Source of the DNA: Lactarius indigo
Lineage: Eukaryota; Basidiomycota; Agaricomycetes; Russulales; Russulaceae
NCBI GenBank assembly: GCA_025766275.1
Contig: JAFKAC010000184.1
Coordinates: 16,208 to 80,207, forward strand
Length of the DNA stretch: 64,000 bases
Reading direction: 5' to 3'
Below are positions 31,961 to 42,678 of this stretch, piece after piece (the first letter of the stretch is position 1; each line of letters starts with the position of its first letter). A program made the position numbers and the translations under genes. A model generated the notes under the pieces. The model did no database searches and was not told where the DNA came from. It was given only the letters and a program-made list of their open reading frames with translations.

Positions 31961-34900
31961 CTAAGTACACACAAGTCCCATGTCGTCATTGTGCTTCTGC
32001 AGCAGGACACGCGGTAGTGACTTTGTGAAGCCGTCCGCAACCATATCCACAGTAGGAGTTCTAATGAGGGTGATGGTCCCCTTTTCGATGTACTCCCTGA
32101 TAACATGATGCCGTATGGCAATGTGCTTAGACCGTCTCCCAGTGACAGGGTTCAAGGCCAAGTCAATGGCACCCTTATTGTCACCATGAAGTGGGATGGG
32201 GTCGTCGACCTCGTACCCGAGTTCCGTGAGGAAGCTCTGATACCACGCAGCCTGGTTAGCTGCGTCGGTCATGGCCATGTATTCCGCTTCCGTTGTGTTT
32301 TGGGCAACAGTCTTTTGCTTGCGCGAAGACCAGCTTATTGCACCGTTAGCTAGTAGGAACACATAACCAGAGGTGGAGTGGCGGTCGTCAGTCTGATCAG
32401 CCAAACTGGAATCAGTGTAGCCATGAAGGCCATCGCCATTGGCGCCATCATAGACAATACGCATATCCATAGTTCCCACTAAGTAGGACAGGACATACTG
32501 CGCAAGTCGCAGATGTTGTGGTGAGGGATTCGCTGCGTACTGCGCCAAACGTGACACAGCGAAGGAGATATCTGGCCTAGTGCCAATCTGCACATAAAGC
32601 AGACTCCCAATCAAGGATTGGTAGTGGGAAATATCTGAGGCAGTTGCCTGCGACGTATATTTAACCAGGTGCTCGTCAGCACCAGCGGGCAAGGGTGTGT
32701 TGTGTGGTGTGGCATCAGACATGCCAAAGCGTTCAAGGACATCCTTGATGTAGCCAGACTGATCTATTTCGATGCGTCTAAGGGAGCGGTCGCGCACAAT
32801 GCGCATACCAAGATAAGACTCTATCTCCCCGAGATCTGTCATCTCATAGCGTTCAGACAAGTCTGACTTCAAACGCTTGATACCACTCAGCGAGGGACCC
32901 AGTATAGTGATGTCGTCAACGTAGACAATAACGAAGAGTGGATCATACCCCTCCCGTTGAGGCATCACATATATGCCAGCATCAGCAAACGTCCGCTTAA
33001 AGCCGAGTGCAGTGAGCACTCCATGGAATTGTAAGTTCCATGCGCGGGAGGCCTGTTTGAGACCATAGATCGCCTTAACCAGGCGACACACCTTCGTCTC
33101 AGAGCCAGTGACAGTGAAACCTTGTGGCTGCTCCATGTAAATCTCCTCGTCAAGCACGCCATTGAGAAAAGCAGACTTAACATCCATCTGATGGATGTGC
33201 CAGTCCTCCAGCGCGGCCAACGCCAGAAGTAAACGTAGCGACTCAAATCGTGCGACGGGAGAGAAGGTTTCATCAAAATCTACGCCAGGGATCTGCGTGA
33301 ATCCCTTAGCCACCAAGCGAGCTCTGTAGCGGCCATCCGCTTTGAGCTTGAAGACCCATTTGGATTTTACTGCCTTTCGATTAGGCGGGAGATCCACTAA
33401 CTCCCAAGTCCCATTTTTTGCTAGGGCGTCCATCTCATACTGACACGCCTTGGTCCACTCATCTGCAGCTGCAGACCGCATGGCCTCTGCATAGGTTGCA
33501 GGGTCTCGGCCTACAAAGGCAGCAGCTAATAATTCCGCATACCCCAGACGCCTGCCGCGCCATGCCGCATTGTCCGCATTGAAGTAGCGCGGATTAGGGA
33601 CAGGGGCACGAGCACTGCGCCTTGGTGCATTGTCCATCTCGCGCAACAGCTGACTACGCTGTGCACGATCCTCAAATCCCCCAGGCATTTCTGGTGAGGG
33701 AGGAGGGACATGGCGCATAATGCGCGTTGCACTAGGACGTGGAGGGGGTGAAGTGGGAGTGGTCTGCTCACGTTTAGGTGTGGTGGGCAGTGCTGGCAAA
33801 GCAGGTGGTGGAGTGGTGGAGCGTGGTTGGACTTGTGGGGGGTCTAGGAGCTTTTCAACATCCTCCTCCTCACTACTACTGGAGTGTGCAGGGGAGGGGG
33901 CTCGCATTGGTGGTAACGCCGGCGGGTGAGGCACGGCAGTCACTGTTGTGCTAGGCACGACTGGTGGTGAAGGTGTGGGGTGTGTCTCAACACCCTGAAG
34001 GGACGGGAAGCTACTCTCGTCGAATGTCACATCCCTGGACACTCGAACGGAGCGGGTTGAGCGGTCCCAGAGCTTATAGCCCTTAGATTCGGGCTCAAAC
34101 CCGATAAGCGTGACCTCAATGGCCTTCGCATCCAATTTGCGACGCTTATCAGCGGGTACGTGCATGTACCCTTTGCATCCGAAGACGCGAAGATGTGAGA
34201 CATCAGGCACTTTGCCAGAGTGCCAGAGCTCATAGGGAGTGCGCCACTTAAGCCCACGGACTGGAGAGCGGTTATAGATGTGCACAGCTGCGCACACCGC
34301 ATGCTCCCAGAAGCCTTTAGACATGCCAGCTGTGTGGAGCATGGACATTGCCTTATCCATAATGGTGCGGTTAAACCGCTCGGCTTTCCCGTTGGACTGT
34401 GGTGAACCCGGCATCGTGAGGTGATGCTCTATCCCTTTCTGCTTAAGAATGTCCTGCGTGACACTCGACATGTATTCGCCACCGCGGTCAGAGTGCAGAG
34501 CGCGCAGTTTATGGCCAGACTGGGTTTCACCCCAAGCCAAATACATCTGCAGCGATTTAGCAAACTGATCCTTCGACTTAAGGAAGTGGACCACAGTGAA
34601 CTTAGTGTGGTCGTCTATGAAGGTGGCTGTATACGTCGAGCCTTGCAGGGACTGAGTTTGCATAGGACCGGCGAGGTCACTGTGCACAATCTCAAATTGA
34701 CGAGTTGTCCTCTTATTTGAGGACGCAGAAAAGGGTTGGCGAGTGGACTTACCCATCTCGCACCCACGGCAGACTGTGTGGGCCGTGGTAGAGCTATCTA
34801 TGTCCATGCCAGTAGTGGCAGAGGGACCATGCGCCTTCAGCGCTGCAGAGGAGATGTGTCCCATGCGTTGATGCCAGATATCAAGTGTGGCAGCACTTGA

Positions 34901-36283
34901 TTTTGTGTGGGCGTTGAGGCCGACGCTGGCTGCGTCCAACCAGTAAAGGTTGTCCTCAAGGTAGCCTTTGGCCACACACTTTTGATTGATAGATATTTTA
35001 AATGAGCCACTATCAAAGGCAATCTCAGCACCTTTTTGTGCTAGGGCGCGCGTCGACAAGAAGCGCGTCTTCACCTGTGGTAGGTGTAGCACATTACTGA
35101 GGGTGATAGAGATACCCTGGCTCGTTGTAAAGACGACAGACCCGACACCCACTTGGTCTATAGTGGACTTATCACCCAGGCGTACAGTGCCTTTAGTTGG
35201 GGTGTAGTCCTTGAAGTCAGACCGATGTGGTGTAATGTGGTGTGTAGCACCACTGTCCATCATCCATCGCACACGCGAGGCAGCATACAAGGCAACACCA
35301 ATTGATTCAGAGGCCCAGTCTATGGCGGGCTCTTCGACCTCCTTAATAGAGGCGGTGGTAGGTACAAGAATGTGACTATTGGCAGCCTTGTTGCCTGCTT
35401 TCTCTTTCTCCTTTGCGTCAGCCTCATCCTTCTTCCTCTTCCTGCAGTCAGGCTTGATATGGCCCTTTTTGTTGCAGTAGTGGCAAGTAAGACTGGAGTG
35501 GTCCTTCTTGCCCTTCTTGCCCGTCGGCTTGACGGGGGCCACCTTGTTGAGGGAGGAGCCAGAGGGCCCAGAGCGGCGAGCCTCTTCCGACACTATGCAC
35601 GCAATTATTTCAGCGTGCTTGAGTGTGGAGGGGGCCCCACTGGCGAGGATTGTTGAGGCCAACACCTCATAAGAGGGCGGCAATGCGTGTAGGAGAATGA
35701 GACAGTACTGGACGTCAGAGACACCCATCTGTGCGTTGGAAAGGGCAACCCTTAGCTCATTGAGCTTGGCCAGCTGAGCGGCCATGGGTGCAGAGTCGTC
35801 GAGGCGGGCTTGTGTTATCTGAATCCACAAATTAAAAATGGTGGTGCTGCCCGAAGCACCTCCATATACGTCCTTGAGCTTGGCCCACTTGTCCTTAAAG
35901 GTAGGATAGGCAGTGTTATCTGCCACAAGCGAGTAGACATCTGGTTTGAGGTAAAGGCGGAGGTACGCCTTGGAACGACGCTGGACTGAGTCCCACTCAT
36001 CTGTAGTGATACCAGATGGGGGTGTATCCAGAGTGAACACATCCTCAGCTTCGTGCAGCGTGAGGATGGCTTCAATGGTCCCAGACCATTCGTTCCAACC
36101 AGTGCCATCAAACTGTTCAAGGCGGATGCCAGAGGGCATGCCAAAGGTTGCACCATACGCGGCAGATACGCGTGTGGAGGGAGTGGATCCAGAAGGAGGA
36201 GGGAGTGAGCCTCCTGCAGAGCCACCAGTGGGGCTGGGAGGAGCACCAGCACCGGCAGCAGGGGTAGATGAAGAGCCAGACAT
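31961..36283 (-). CDS. Copia Gag-Pol polyprotein, intact
   Basis: A single 1440-residue frame contains in order: Gag (LEQFDGTGWNEWSGTIEAIL, UBN2-like), a CCHC zinc knuckle (CHYCNKKGHIKPDC, about residue 270), aspartic protease (MMDSGATHHI, about 345), a pre-integrase HxxxH region (WHQRMGHIS), integrase with a DDE core (HSDLAGPM, FIDDHTKFT, HSDRGGEYMS, SNGKAERFNRT), reverse transcriptase (KWVFKLKADG, DVKSAFLNG, the YVDDITILG active site at about 1110) and RNase H (GYTDSSLADQ, TTEAEYMA). The order integrase before reverse transcriptase defines Ty1/copia. No stop or frameshift is present, so it may be active. Confidence 0.95.
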   Translation of the reverse strand: MSGSSSTPAAGAGAPPSPTGGSAGGSLPPPSGSTPSTRVSAAYGATFGMPSGIRLEQFDGTGWNEWSGTIEAILTLHEAEDVFTLDTPPSGITTDEWDSVQRRSKAYLRLYLKPDVYSLVADNTAYPTFKDKWAKLKDVYGGASGSTTIFNLWIQITQARLDDSAPMAAQLAKLNELRVALSNAQMGVSDVQYCLILLHALPPSYEVLASTILASGAPSTLKHAEIIACIVSEEARRSGPSGSSLNKVAPVKPTGKKGKKDHSSLTCHYCNKKGHIKPDCRKRKKDEADAKEKEKAGNKAANSHILVPTTASIKEVEEPAIDWASESIGVALYAASRVRWMMDSGATHHITPHRSDFKDYTPTKGTVRLGDKSTIDQVGVGSVVFTTSQGISITLSNVLHLPQVKTRFLSTRALAQKGAEIAFDSGSFKISINQKCVAKGYLEDNLYWLDAASVGLNAHTKSSAATLDIWHQRMGHISSAALKAHGPSATTGMDIDSSTTAHTVCRGCEMGKSTRQPFSASSNKRTTRQFEIVHSDLAGPMQTQSLQGSTYTATFIDDHTKFTVVHFLKSKDQFAKSLQMYLAWGETQSGHKLRALHSDRGGEYMSSVTQDILKQKGIEHHLTMPGSPQSNGKAERFNRTIMDKAMSMLHTAGMSKGFWEHAVCAAVHIYNRSPVRGLKWRTPYELWHSGKVPDVSHLRVFGCKGYMHVPADKRRKLDAKAIEVTLIGFEPESKGYKLWDRSTRSVRVSRDVTFDESSFPSLQGVETHPTPSPPVVPSTTVTAVPHPPALPPMRAPSPAHSSSSEEEDVEKLLDPPQVQPRSTTPPPALPALPTTPKREQTTPTSPPPRPSATRIMRHVPPPSPEMPGGFEDRAQRSQLLREMDNAPRRSARAPVPNPRYFNADNAAWRGRRLGYAELLAAAFVGRDPATYAEAMRSAAADEWTKACQYEMDALAKNGTWELVDLPPNRKAVKSKWVFKLKADGRYRARLVAKGFTQIPGVDFDETFSPVARFESLRLLLALAALEDWHIHQMDVKSAFLNGVLDEEIYMEQPQGFTVTGSETKVCRLVKAIYGLKQASRAWNLQFHGVLTALGFKRTFADAGIYVMPQREGYDPLFVIVYVDDITILGPSLSGIKRLKSDLSERYEMTDLGEIESYLGMRIVRDRSLRRIEIDQSGYIKDVLERFGMSDATPHNTPLPAGADEHLVKYTSQATASDISHYQSLIGSLLYVQIGTRPDISFAVSRLAQYAANPSPQHLRLAQYVLSYLVGTMDMRIVYDGANGDGLHGYTDSSLADQTDDRHSTSGYVFLLANGAISWSSRKQKTVAQNTTEAEYMAMTDAANQAAWYQSFLTELGYEVDDPIPLHGDNKGAIDLALNPVTGRRSKHIAIRHHVIREYIEKGTITLIRTPTVDMVADGFTKSLPRVLLQKHNDDMGLVCT

Positions 36284-37065
36284 TGGGATGATTTATCTAT
36301 CGCCGAGGAGCAGTCAGCGATAGTGCTTCATAGTTTGCAAGACAAAGATAGAGGGGGATACCACTCCTGTCTGTGATTCTGTAAGGCCAGAACGCTAACG
36401 CGTCCTGCCTCCTGATAGTATGCCAGTGATACAAGGGCTAGGCCCAGGTTGAAGGAATCCCTTTGCCATACCATGAGCTAGCTGCCAGCCAGGATGTGTC
36501 TAAGACACAGCTCAAATGGTTTGCGTCAGGGGGAAGTTGAAGGGAATGCTTTCAGAGCCCAAGGCTGTCTACCTCAGCCTCCTCGGCCTGTTGGTTGCCT
36601 CATCGCCACAAGTGGCTTTACTGAATCCTTTCCCATTGCCGCTACAAGGCAGGTATCTGGTTGCAGAACACCATAGTGGTGAACACCCCCCAGAGCCTGA
36701 ACCAGGTTTTACACTCCCATGGTGAGGAGATCCTGCGCCCAGTGTGGAGCACCAGAGACAGCTGGCGCTAAGCTCCACAATACACAGCCCAGTGGGCCAT
36801 GCACGCCTGGATATTTTGAAGTTAAGGGGCTACCAGACCCAGTCTCCTTGCGCATAGCGCAGGGGCTAGGAAAACAGTAGGGGTGAAAGTAGGACTACTG
36901 GGCAGTACATACACAGGAGGTTCCTAAGCAGAGACAAGTGGCGCCCCACTGCTCTCTGCCTTGGGCAAGGCTGGTAAGGCCCCAGACAGACCTTAGCCTG
37001 GTGTGTCCTCCTAGGAAGACAGTGACCAGCCAAGTGGAGTGGCTAGGGCACCAGGGCCCATAACC
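36284..37065 (-). other. Copia untranslated leader
   Basis: This is the 782 bp between the polyprotein start and the 5' LTR. No coding sequence is supported. It should contain the primer-binding site and packaging signals. Confidence 0.6.
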
Positions 37066-37690
37066 TGATGAACAGCACACAGAAGTAGCATACTCACAGT
37101 GGACTAAGAGGACTGTGGTGAGATATACTGAGTGGCTGGAAAGCAGCAACAGGAGTCTAGCAGAGTAAAGCAAGAGTGTCTGGCACACAAACAGTGAGAA
37201 CTGATGTTGTTACATTTGGAGGGAAGGAAGCTTACCTGGCACACAAACAGTGAGAACTGATGTGGACCAGGAGCGTACATGGTACTCTACTTATACTCCT
37301 ACAGAGGGTGACAGTAGTACAAGGTAAGTAACGCTAGTCACAGAATACAAAGGTGCTATTGTTCTACAAAGGGACAAAAGAGTGGACGCTTTGAGAACAA
37401 GGAAAAGGAGAACAAGGAGAGTCCAGAACTAGATGATATCATACTGACATCATAATAAAGATAGTACCAAGTAGAGAACAAAGAGAAGTACAAAAGCGTT
37501 ATACAACACAGAGTCCGGATGTATGATGTCATAGAAGTACAGTGATGTCATAGATGACGCAATGGTAAGTCCAGATTGTACAGATCAAATAGTATCTAAT
37601 TTACAAGTCCTGTATATCTAATCTAAAGCAGTCCATGCTGCAAGTCCGGTCCGTACGAGCCGCTAAGTGCGCAAGGGTCACTTATCAACA
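37066..37690 (-). repeat. 5' LTR of the copia element
   Basis: Same 625-bp sequence as 31317-31941; on the minus strand it starts TGTTGATAAG and ends TTCATCA. It supplies the promoter for the minus-strand polyprotein. Confidence 0.95.
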
Positions 37691-40338
37691 ACAAAAAGGC
37701 CAAGAGAGATCTTGAAGCACAAGGTTTCTTCTCATTGCAGGAATTCTTGAGGCGGAAGGCAGAAGGCGCGAGGCAAGAATCCACTGGAGCCACCCAGAGC
37801 GAGGAGAACGAGATGCGCGACTCAGACAAGGGCATAGCCAACGAGGATATGCACGAGGCCGAAGTGACCGATGTCGTGTGCCATGCAGACGGTGGCACTG
37901 TGTCAGTAAATGCGCTTGAAGTGGGGGATGATGCCAGGTCGGCCAACGACGGGAACGGGGTGGCGGAAAACCTGCACAGTGCCAGAGGCGGCACAATGGC
38001 GATACGGCTTGAAGAGGAGGAGGAAACCGAGACCGAAGATGAGACCAGGGAGGCAACAGAAAGCATGATGTCGATGCACGGGCTCTCTAGCGGCGATCTT
38101 AGCGACTTGGAGCTGGAGACTCACTGGGGACCTTCTTGGACAGTTCTGTACGAAAACGAAGAGTCATCTTCGTCTTGCGGCAGCGACCTGAGCGATCCTG
38201 AAGACCTCAATGACACCGACCCAAAGGAGCTTAACGGCGTTCACCACGGGAATGCCCCCGGTGATGCAGCCACTCAGCGGCCCGTGGTCAATGTCACCGA
38301 GCTCCTTCAAGACCGTGCAAAATTGCGGGCCATGCGAGAGGAGTTATCCCTCAAGATCAGAAGCACAAGTCTCAACTTGGACTCGGTGCTTCGTGGTCGT
38401 GCAGTAGCGATGATCGGGTTGTTGAACCTGTATCTGAACGAATCTCTGGGCTTCACCTGGAAGCGTGCCTCGGAAATCTTTGCGAAGTCCGAAGGGCGCG
38501 GTATGTCTCGCGCGCGAGCCATCCGACAATGGGTGGTTAACTTTGTGCGCACTCGAGAGCTTCCGAGTCACAAGCATGGCAAAACTCGGCCATCTGTGTT
38601 GAACGACGAAGGGGTTGTTAATGAAATCAAACTTGCCCTCAGTGAGAAGGCGAAACGCGGATCCCTCACGGCAGCTGGTGTTATGGAAGTCGTTTCGAGC
38701 CCAGAGGTGCAGGCCCAATTGACGCAAGCTGGCATCCACAAGCCATCGATATCGATGCGCACCTCGCGTCGTTGGTTAATCAACTTGGGGTGGCGGTTCG
38801 GCAGACACCAGAATGGCATGTATGTTGATGGCCATGAACGCGAGGATGTCGTGGAATATAGGAAGGGATTTGTGGCTCGATTTAAGCAATACGAGCGTCG
38901 CTTTCACACCTGGGATGATGCGGGGAATGAGCTGCCTCGCCCCTCGGGCTTCCCCGTGCCCGAGGCGAACGGCCGCTTTCGTCTTGTTCTCATCACTCAC
39001 GATGAATCGATTTTTTATCAAAACGACCAACGGCAAACATACTGGGGCTGTCCCGGCAAGAATGTTCCAAGACCAAAGGGAGAAGGCCTCACCCTGATGG
39101 TTTCGGACTTCTTGACTGCAGATTGGGGCCCACTGCGCGACAACGATGGGTGCGTTATCACTGGCCCTTTCCCTTCCAATCCCACTCATGCTCACACAGT
39201 GACGCCCGGGTGTTCTTCCGGCCTGGGAAGAACAGGGACGGCTGGTTCACGGCAAACGACCTGCTTGTCCAGGTAGAACGCGCTATCGATATTTTTGAGG
39301 GGCTCACCGGTGGCTACGCGCAAGGGTTGTTTCTCTTCGACAATGCGCCAAGCCACCAGAAGTGTGCAGATGATGCGATTTCGGCTCGACGGATGGTCAA
39401 AGGTGCGTCGTTGTTTATTCCTTGGATACTTTATCCTCACTCCCCCCAGGTCCGAAGCACGGATGGACGCATCATCTCAACGGAGTGCGCATGCGTGACG
39501 GTAAATTACCAACCGGGGAGCCACAACCTTTTTATTACCCAGACAACCACCCCTCCATGCCTGGCTGGTTCAAGGGCATGGAGCAAATCATTCGTGAACG
39601 CGGGCTGTGGCCCGAAGCAGGGCTGGCCACTCAGTGTTGGCAGTTCAAGTGCCCCCCTGGCCGCGTGGACTGCTGCTGCCGGCGCATCCTTTTCCTCCAG
39701 CCTGATTTCGTTGCTGAGAAATCACAGCTCGAGGAATTCATCAGGTCGCGCGGCCACATTTGCGACTTTTACCCGAAATATCACTGTGAGCTCAATTTTA
39801 TTGAGCAATATTGGGGCGCAGCCAAAGCTCGATACCGTGCCGCCCCCCGAGAAAAGACCGCCCTCGGAATGAAGCAAATTGTGAAGGAGAGCCTTGACAG
39901 CGTCCCCCTTCTTCACATCCGAAGGTCAGTATTTTTTTTTTGTTTTGTTTCGTGGCTCATTCCCTCACAGGTTTGCGAACCGAGCCGCGCGTTTTATTAC
40001 CGCTTACAGGGACGGGCTGTCAGGTGCACAAGCAGCGTGGGCGAATAAAAAATATCACGGACATCGCACGTTACCGCCCCAAAGTATTCTTGAAGCGAAG
40101 GAAACCGTCTATTAGATTCTGTAGCTTAGTAGCCTACAGAGAAATGCGCATACATCGATAATGCTTGAATTGTCACTCTTGAGTTGTCTGTCAGCTCGCA
40201 ACAACTTGCCCGGGATCACAATGATGCCAAGCTCAATAACCCTAAACACGCAAACCCCAGGCCAGGATTTTTCCCAAGTCAACCCTCTCGCCGTGGCCGC
40301 TTACGTACACATTATATAATCTAACCCTAGGGTTTATA

Positions 40339-40378
40339 GCTTACATAAAGGGGTGCGAGTTCCTGATGGCCCCTACCT
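40339..40378. repeat. Right 40-bp terminal inverted repeat of the mariner-like element
   Basis: Exact inverse of 30576-30615. Followed by TA at 40379-40380. Confidence 0.9.
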
Positions 40379-40380
40379 TA

Positions 40381-40987
40381 CTAAAGTGTTGTTGATTGAG
40401 CCAATTTGCACCTGCTTCCTGACACTTTCCTACGCTGATCTCGGGATTATTATTTTTTTCTCTTCGTCTGGACTCAGTTCTTTGGTCTTGTAATTACGAT
40501 TTCCCAGCGGGTTGAAGTGGACCAGTTAGCTTTGGCGGGATTCACTATGACCACGCGGCGCGAACCCAAGAACCCATAGACAATGTGTCTCGTGCTCCTT
40601 ACTCATCGAAGTAAATTACACGAGCGCAAGAAAGTACGAATCAAAGGTCAATCCCGGAAACACCGTCAGGGAAGTTTACCTGTTCGTCCCAATCCCCAGA
40701 CCGGTACAAAATAGGGCGGTCACATACCTGCCTACCATTAGGGTGGCGTCGTACGCACAGTACAGTAAGCACCGGAGAAAGAGTGGGCGTCGCGATGCTT
40801 CGAGAAGTTCATTCAGTCAAGCGCCCGATTCCTAGGCTTGATCAAGGCCCGATCCCACATGGGAACGAGGACGGGAAGCGTGTCGATACAATGCAAGTGT
40901 CATCGAGGGTGTTAATATTGATGACAGAAAAGCCGCCAGGTATTAGTTTCCGGTGGCTTCCATACTCCATGAGATCAACTATCCAAA
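40381..40987. other. Intergenic stretch
   Basis: About 600 bp with no coding exon I can support. Its left edge on the minus strand ends in an intron-like acceptor that would serve the interrupted base-layer coding sequence; the rest may hold that gene's upstream exons or its promoter. Confidence 0.4.
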
Positions 40988-42678
40988 CTACAATTCCTCC
41001 ATCGCACGCTCAATTGAATCCCGGGCTTCGACCACTTTTTCTGCAACAAATGCTGCAAGAATGTTCGCCTTGACCTTGATCTCATCAATCTTTGCGGGTG
41101 CCAGGGTACGTTTCTGTAAGATTGACGCAAGGCTTTAGACGGTGGAAGAGGAGTGTCGTCAGTCAGGGTAACACGTAAGATTAAATAGTCGCAGTGACGA
41201 AACAAGGGGGGTATACGTACCGCTTTGATTCCTTGGTAATATAATCTTCACTTCCATTGACCACTTTCTCCATCACTCGGAGATAGTGGTTGGCCGCTGG
41301 GCCAACCTGCGCGGCGAGACTAACGGCTTCCTTGTATACGGCGTCACGCGCGGCACCAGTTGCGACGAAGAATTTACTGGCCAGTGAGTCGAAGTCGGTG
41401 CTACGACCGGCCTGTAAGTAGGGTGGATATCAGGGATCGAATCATGATTAGAGGAAACCATGAACACCGACCTGACTGTTCAGACCGCCACCCACAGCAC
41501 GGTGAGTGCCACACTTCTCGTTCAGGAACTCGACGAAGTCGGCCTCCTCACGGCCACCTTCGTATGCGATGGGCTCGCCACCCTTAGGGAAGAACTTAAT
41601 CGTAGGGAAAGATTGGATTTCATACTTGAGGGCAAGAGGTCGGTTAGCTTCGGAGTCCGCCTCGATGTTTGCAACGATACACTGAAGGAGCCTCAATAAG
41701 ATGTAAACTTGGTTTGCGGGATCGACTTACGTTGGTCTCGGGGAGGAAGGTCTTCGCAACTATGAACGGACGTGAGAAACACCAAGATTTAGGGAAGGTC
41801 GTGTCTACCTTGCTCGTAAATGGGCTTCAGTTTCTTGCAGTGGCCACACCAAGGGGCAGTGAACGTGACAATTGTATCGTGGTCCTTGTTCTGTAAGAGA
41901 ATACATTAAGTAAAAAAAGATGCATGAAAAGGTAATAAAACACGTACGAAGACGACTTCGTCGAAAGTGTGGGTGTCAAGGATGACCGTCGCGGGAGGAG
42001 GAGGGGGTTTAATGTTTGATTTGATGCCTGATTTCTGCGTGATGCTGTGAAAAAGGGTGCATGAGTAAAATCGGGTTGTAAATAAATGACTAGACGAACG
42101 CACAAATTCACTAGTGAGTCAAGATCACGGCCCCCCTCGTAGTCCGACACAGAGCCTTGAGCATCAAACCACTTCAGAGCTGTTGCAATTAATAACAGAG
42201 ATACAAAGTGCGAGATAAGGGAACGCACTAGGAAAGCCAGTAACGCCGTATTTCTGTCCCAGAGGCTTGCCGGCACCGTCGGCATCGACTTTGGCAACGA
42301 CAACCTTTTCTTTGGCGTGGCTGAATGCATCTCCCAATTGCTCATAAACAGGTGCAAGATTCTGTATACATCAACTTGAGCGAGAGTCATGGGGCAGCGT
42401 CACGCAGCGTCTCACCTTGCAGTGTCCGCTAATTAGGACGGCACTTTAGCGACGAGGGCTCAGAAGGAAGAGTAAAGGACATACCACCAAGGTGCGAAAC
42501 TAAGGGCACGTCAATGTCAACGTGGAGTAAAGCTGAGAGAAGCGGCGCACAATTCTACGAGACCTGGCTTGCCCTGTCCAATGACGCTGTCAAAGTTGGT
42601 GGGGTCTAAGTCCAGGACATTGGAGGCGTAGGCCCCGGCGAGCAGTGATAACGAAAGGATTGACAATGAAAACTTCAT
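40988..42678 (-). CDS. erp38: Protein disulfide isomerase, ERp38/P5 type with ERp29-like C-terminal domain
   Basis: The protein starts [20 protein letters not shown], a clear signal peptide. Two thioredoxin domains follow, each with an active WCGHC: the first in [19 protein letters not shown], the second in [18 protein letters not shown] (41822-41895). Family signatures include [34 protein letters not shown] and [17 protein letters not shown]. The C-terminal helical ERp29-like domain ([39 protein letters not shown]) ends at 40988-40990. It would form and rearrange disulfides of secretory proteins in the endoplasmic reticulum. No classical KDEL is present at the end (MEEL), as in many fungal members. 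The first active site is split over two tiny exons, 42485-42499 (15 bp) and 42416-42428 (13 bp). Nothing suggests the gene is damaged. Confidence 0.9.

Larger units (their letters stand above)
31317..37690 (-). mobile_element. Complete Ty1/copia LTR retrotransposon
   Basis: Two 625-bp LTRs (31317-31941 and 37066-37690) with TG...CA ends flank a 1440-codon polyprotein on the minus strand; ACAAA is duplicated at 31312-31316 and 37691-37695. The LTRs look identical throughout by eye, which implies a recent insertion. A purine-rich tract (CACGGGGAGA on the minus strand) abuts the 3' LTR, and TGGGCCCTGGTGCC near the 5' LTR is a candidate primer-binding site that I cannot assign to a tRNA. Confidence 0.95.
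30954..40115 (+). pseudogene. DDE transposase of the mariner-like element, split by a copia insertion
   Basis: Exon 1 starts MPRKKPANQSRLQNVKKAQ at 30954; a 51-bp intron (about 31050-31097) leads to exon 2, which reads ...KSERTIRRHK at 31316, where copia inserted. After the 5-bp duplication the frame resumes at 37696 (KAKRDLEAQGFF). The C-terminal exons carry the catalytic triad region: LVLITHDESIFYQND, then after an intron (about 39151-39200) LFLFDNAPSHQKCADD, and after another (about 39403-39449) FYPKYHCELNFIEQYWG. The last exon ends at 40113-40115. The upstream region has a helical DNA-binding type segment (ERASEIFAKSEGR-like, LNDEGVVNEIKLALSE). Apart from the insertion no stop or shift was found, so the gene was intact when copia arrived. 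Confidence 0.85.
30576..40378. mobile_element. Tc1/mariner-superfamily DNA transposon, invaded by a copia element
   Basis: A perfect 40-bp inverted repeat beginning AGGTAGGGGCCATCAGGAAC closes both ends and is flanked by TA on each side, as expected for this superfamily. Without the copia insertion the element is about 3.4 kb and encodes one spliced DDE transposase on the plus strand. Confidence 0.9.

Noticed and set aside
36477..37188. Small open frames in the copia leader and LTR
   Set aside because: No conserved motif; position is an untranslated leader.
38669..38676. CGGCAGCT inside the mariner transposase gene
   Set aside because: A single copy in coding sequence in 45 kb of non-KDZ DNA is compatible with chance.
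40318..40338. AACCCTAGGGTT, telomere-like repeat halves
   Set aside because: A single short palindrome next to the inverted repeat, not a telomeric array.
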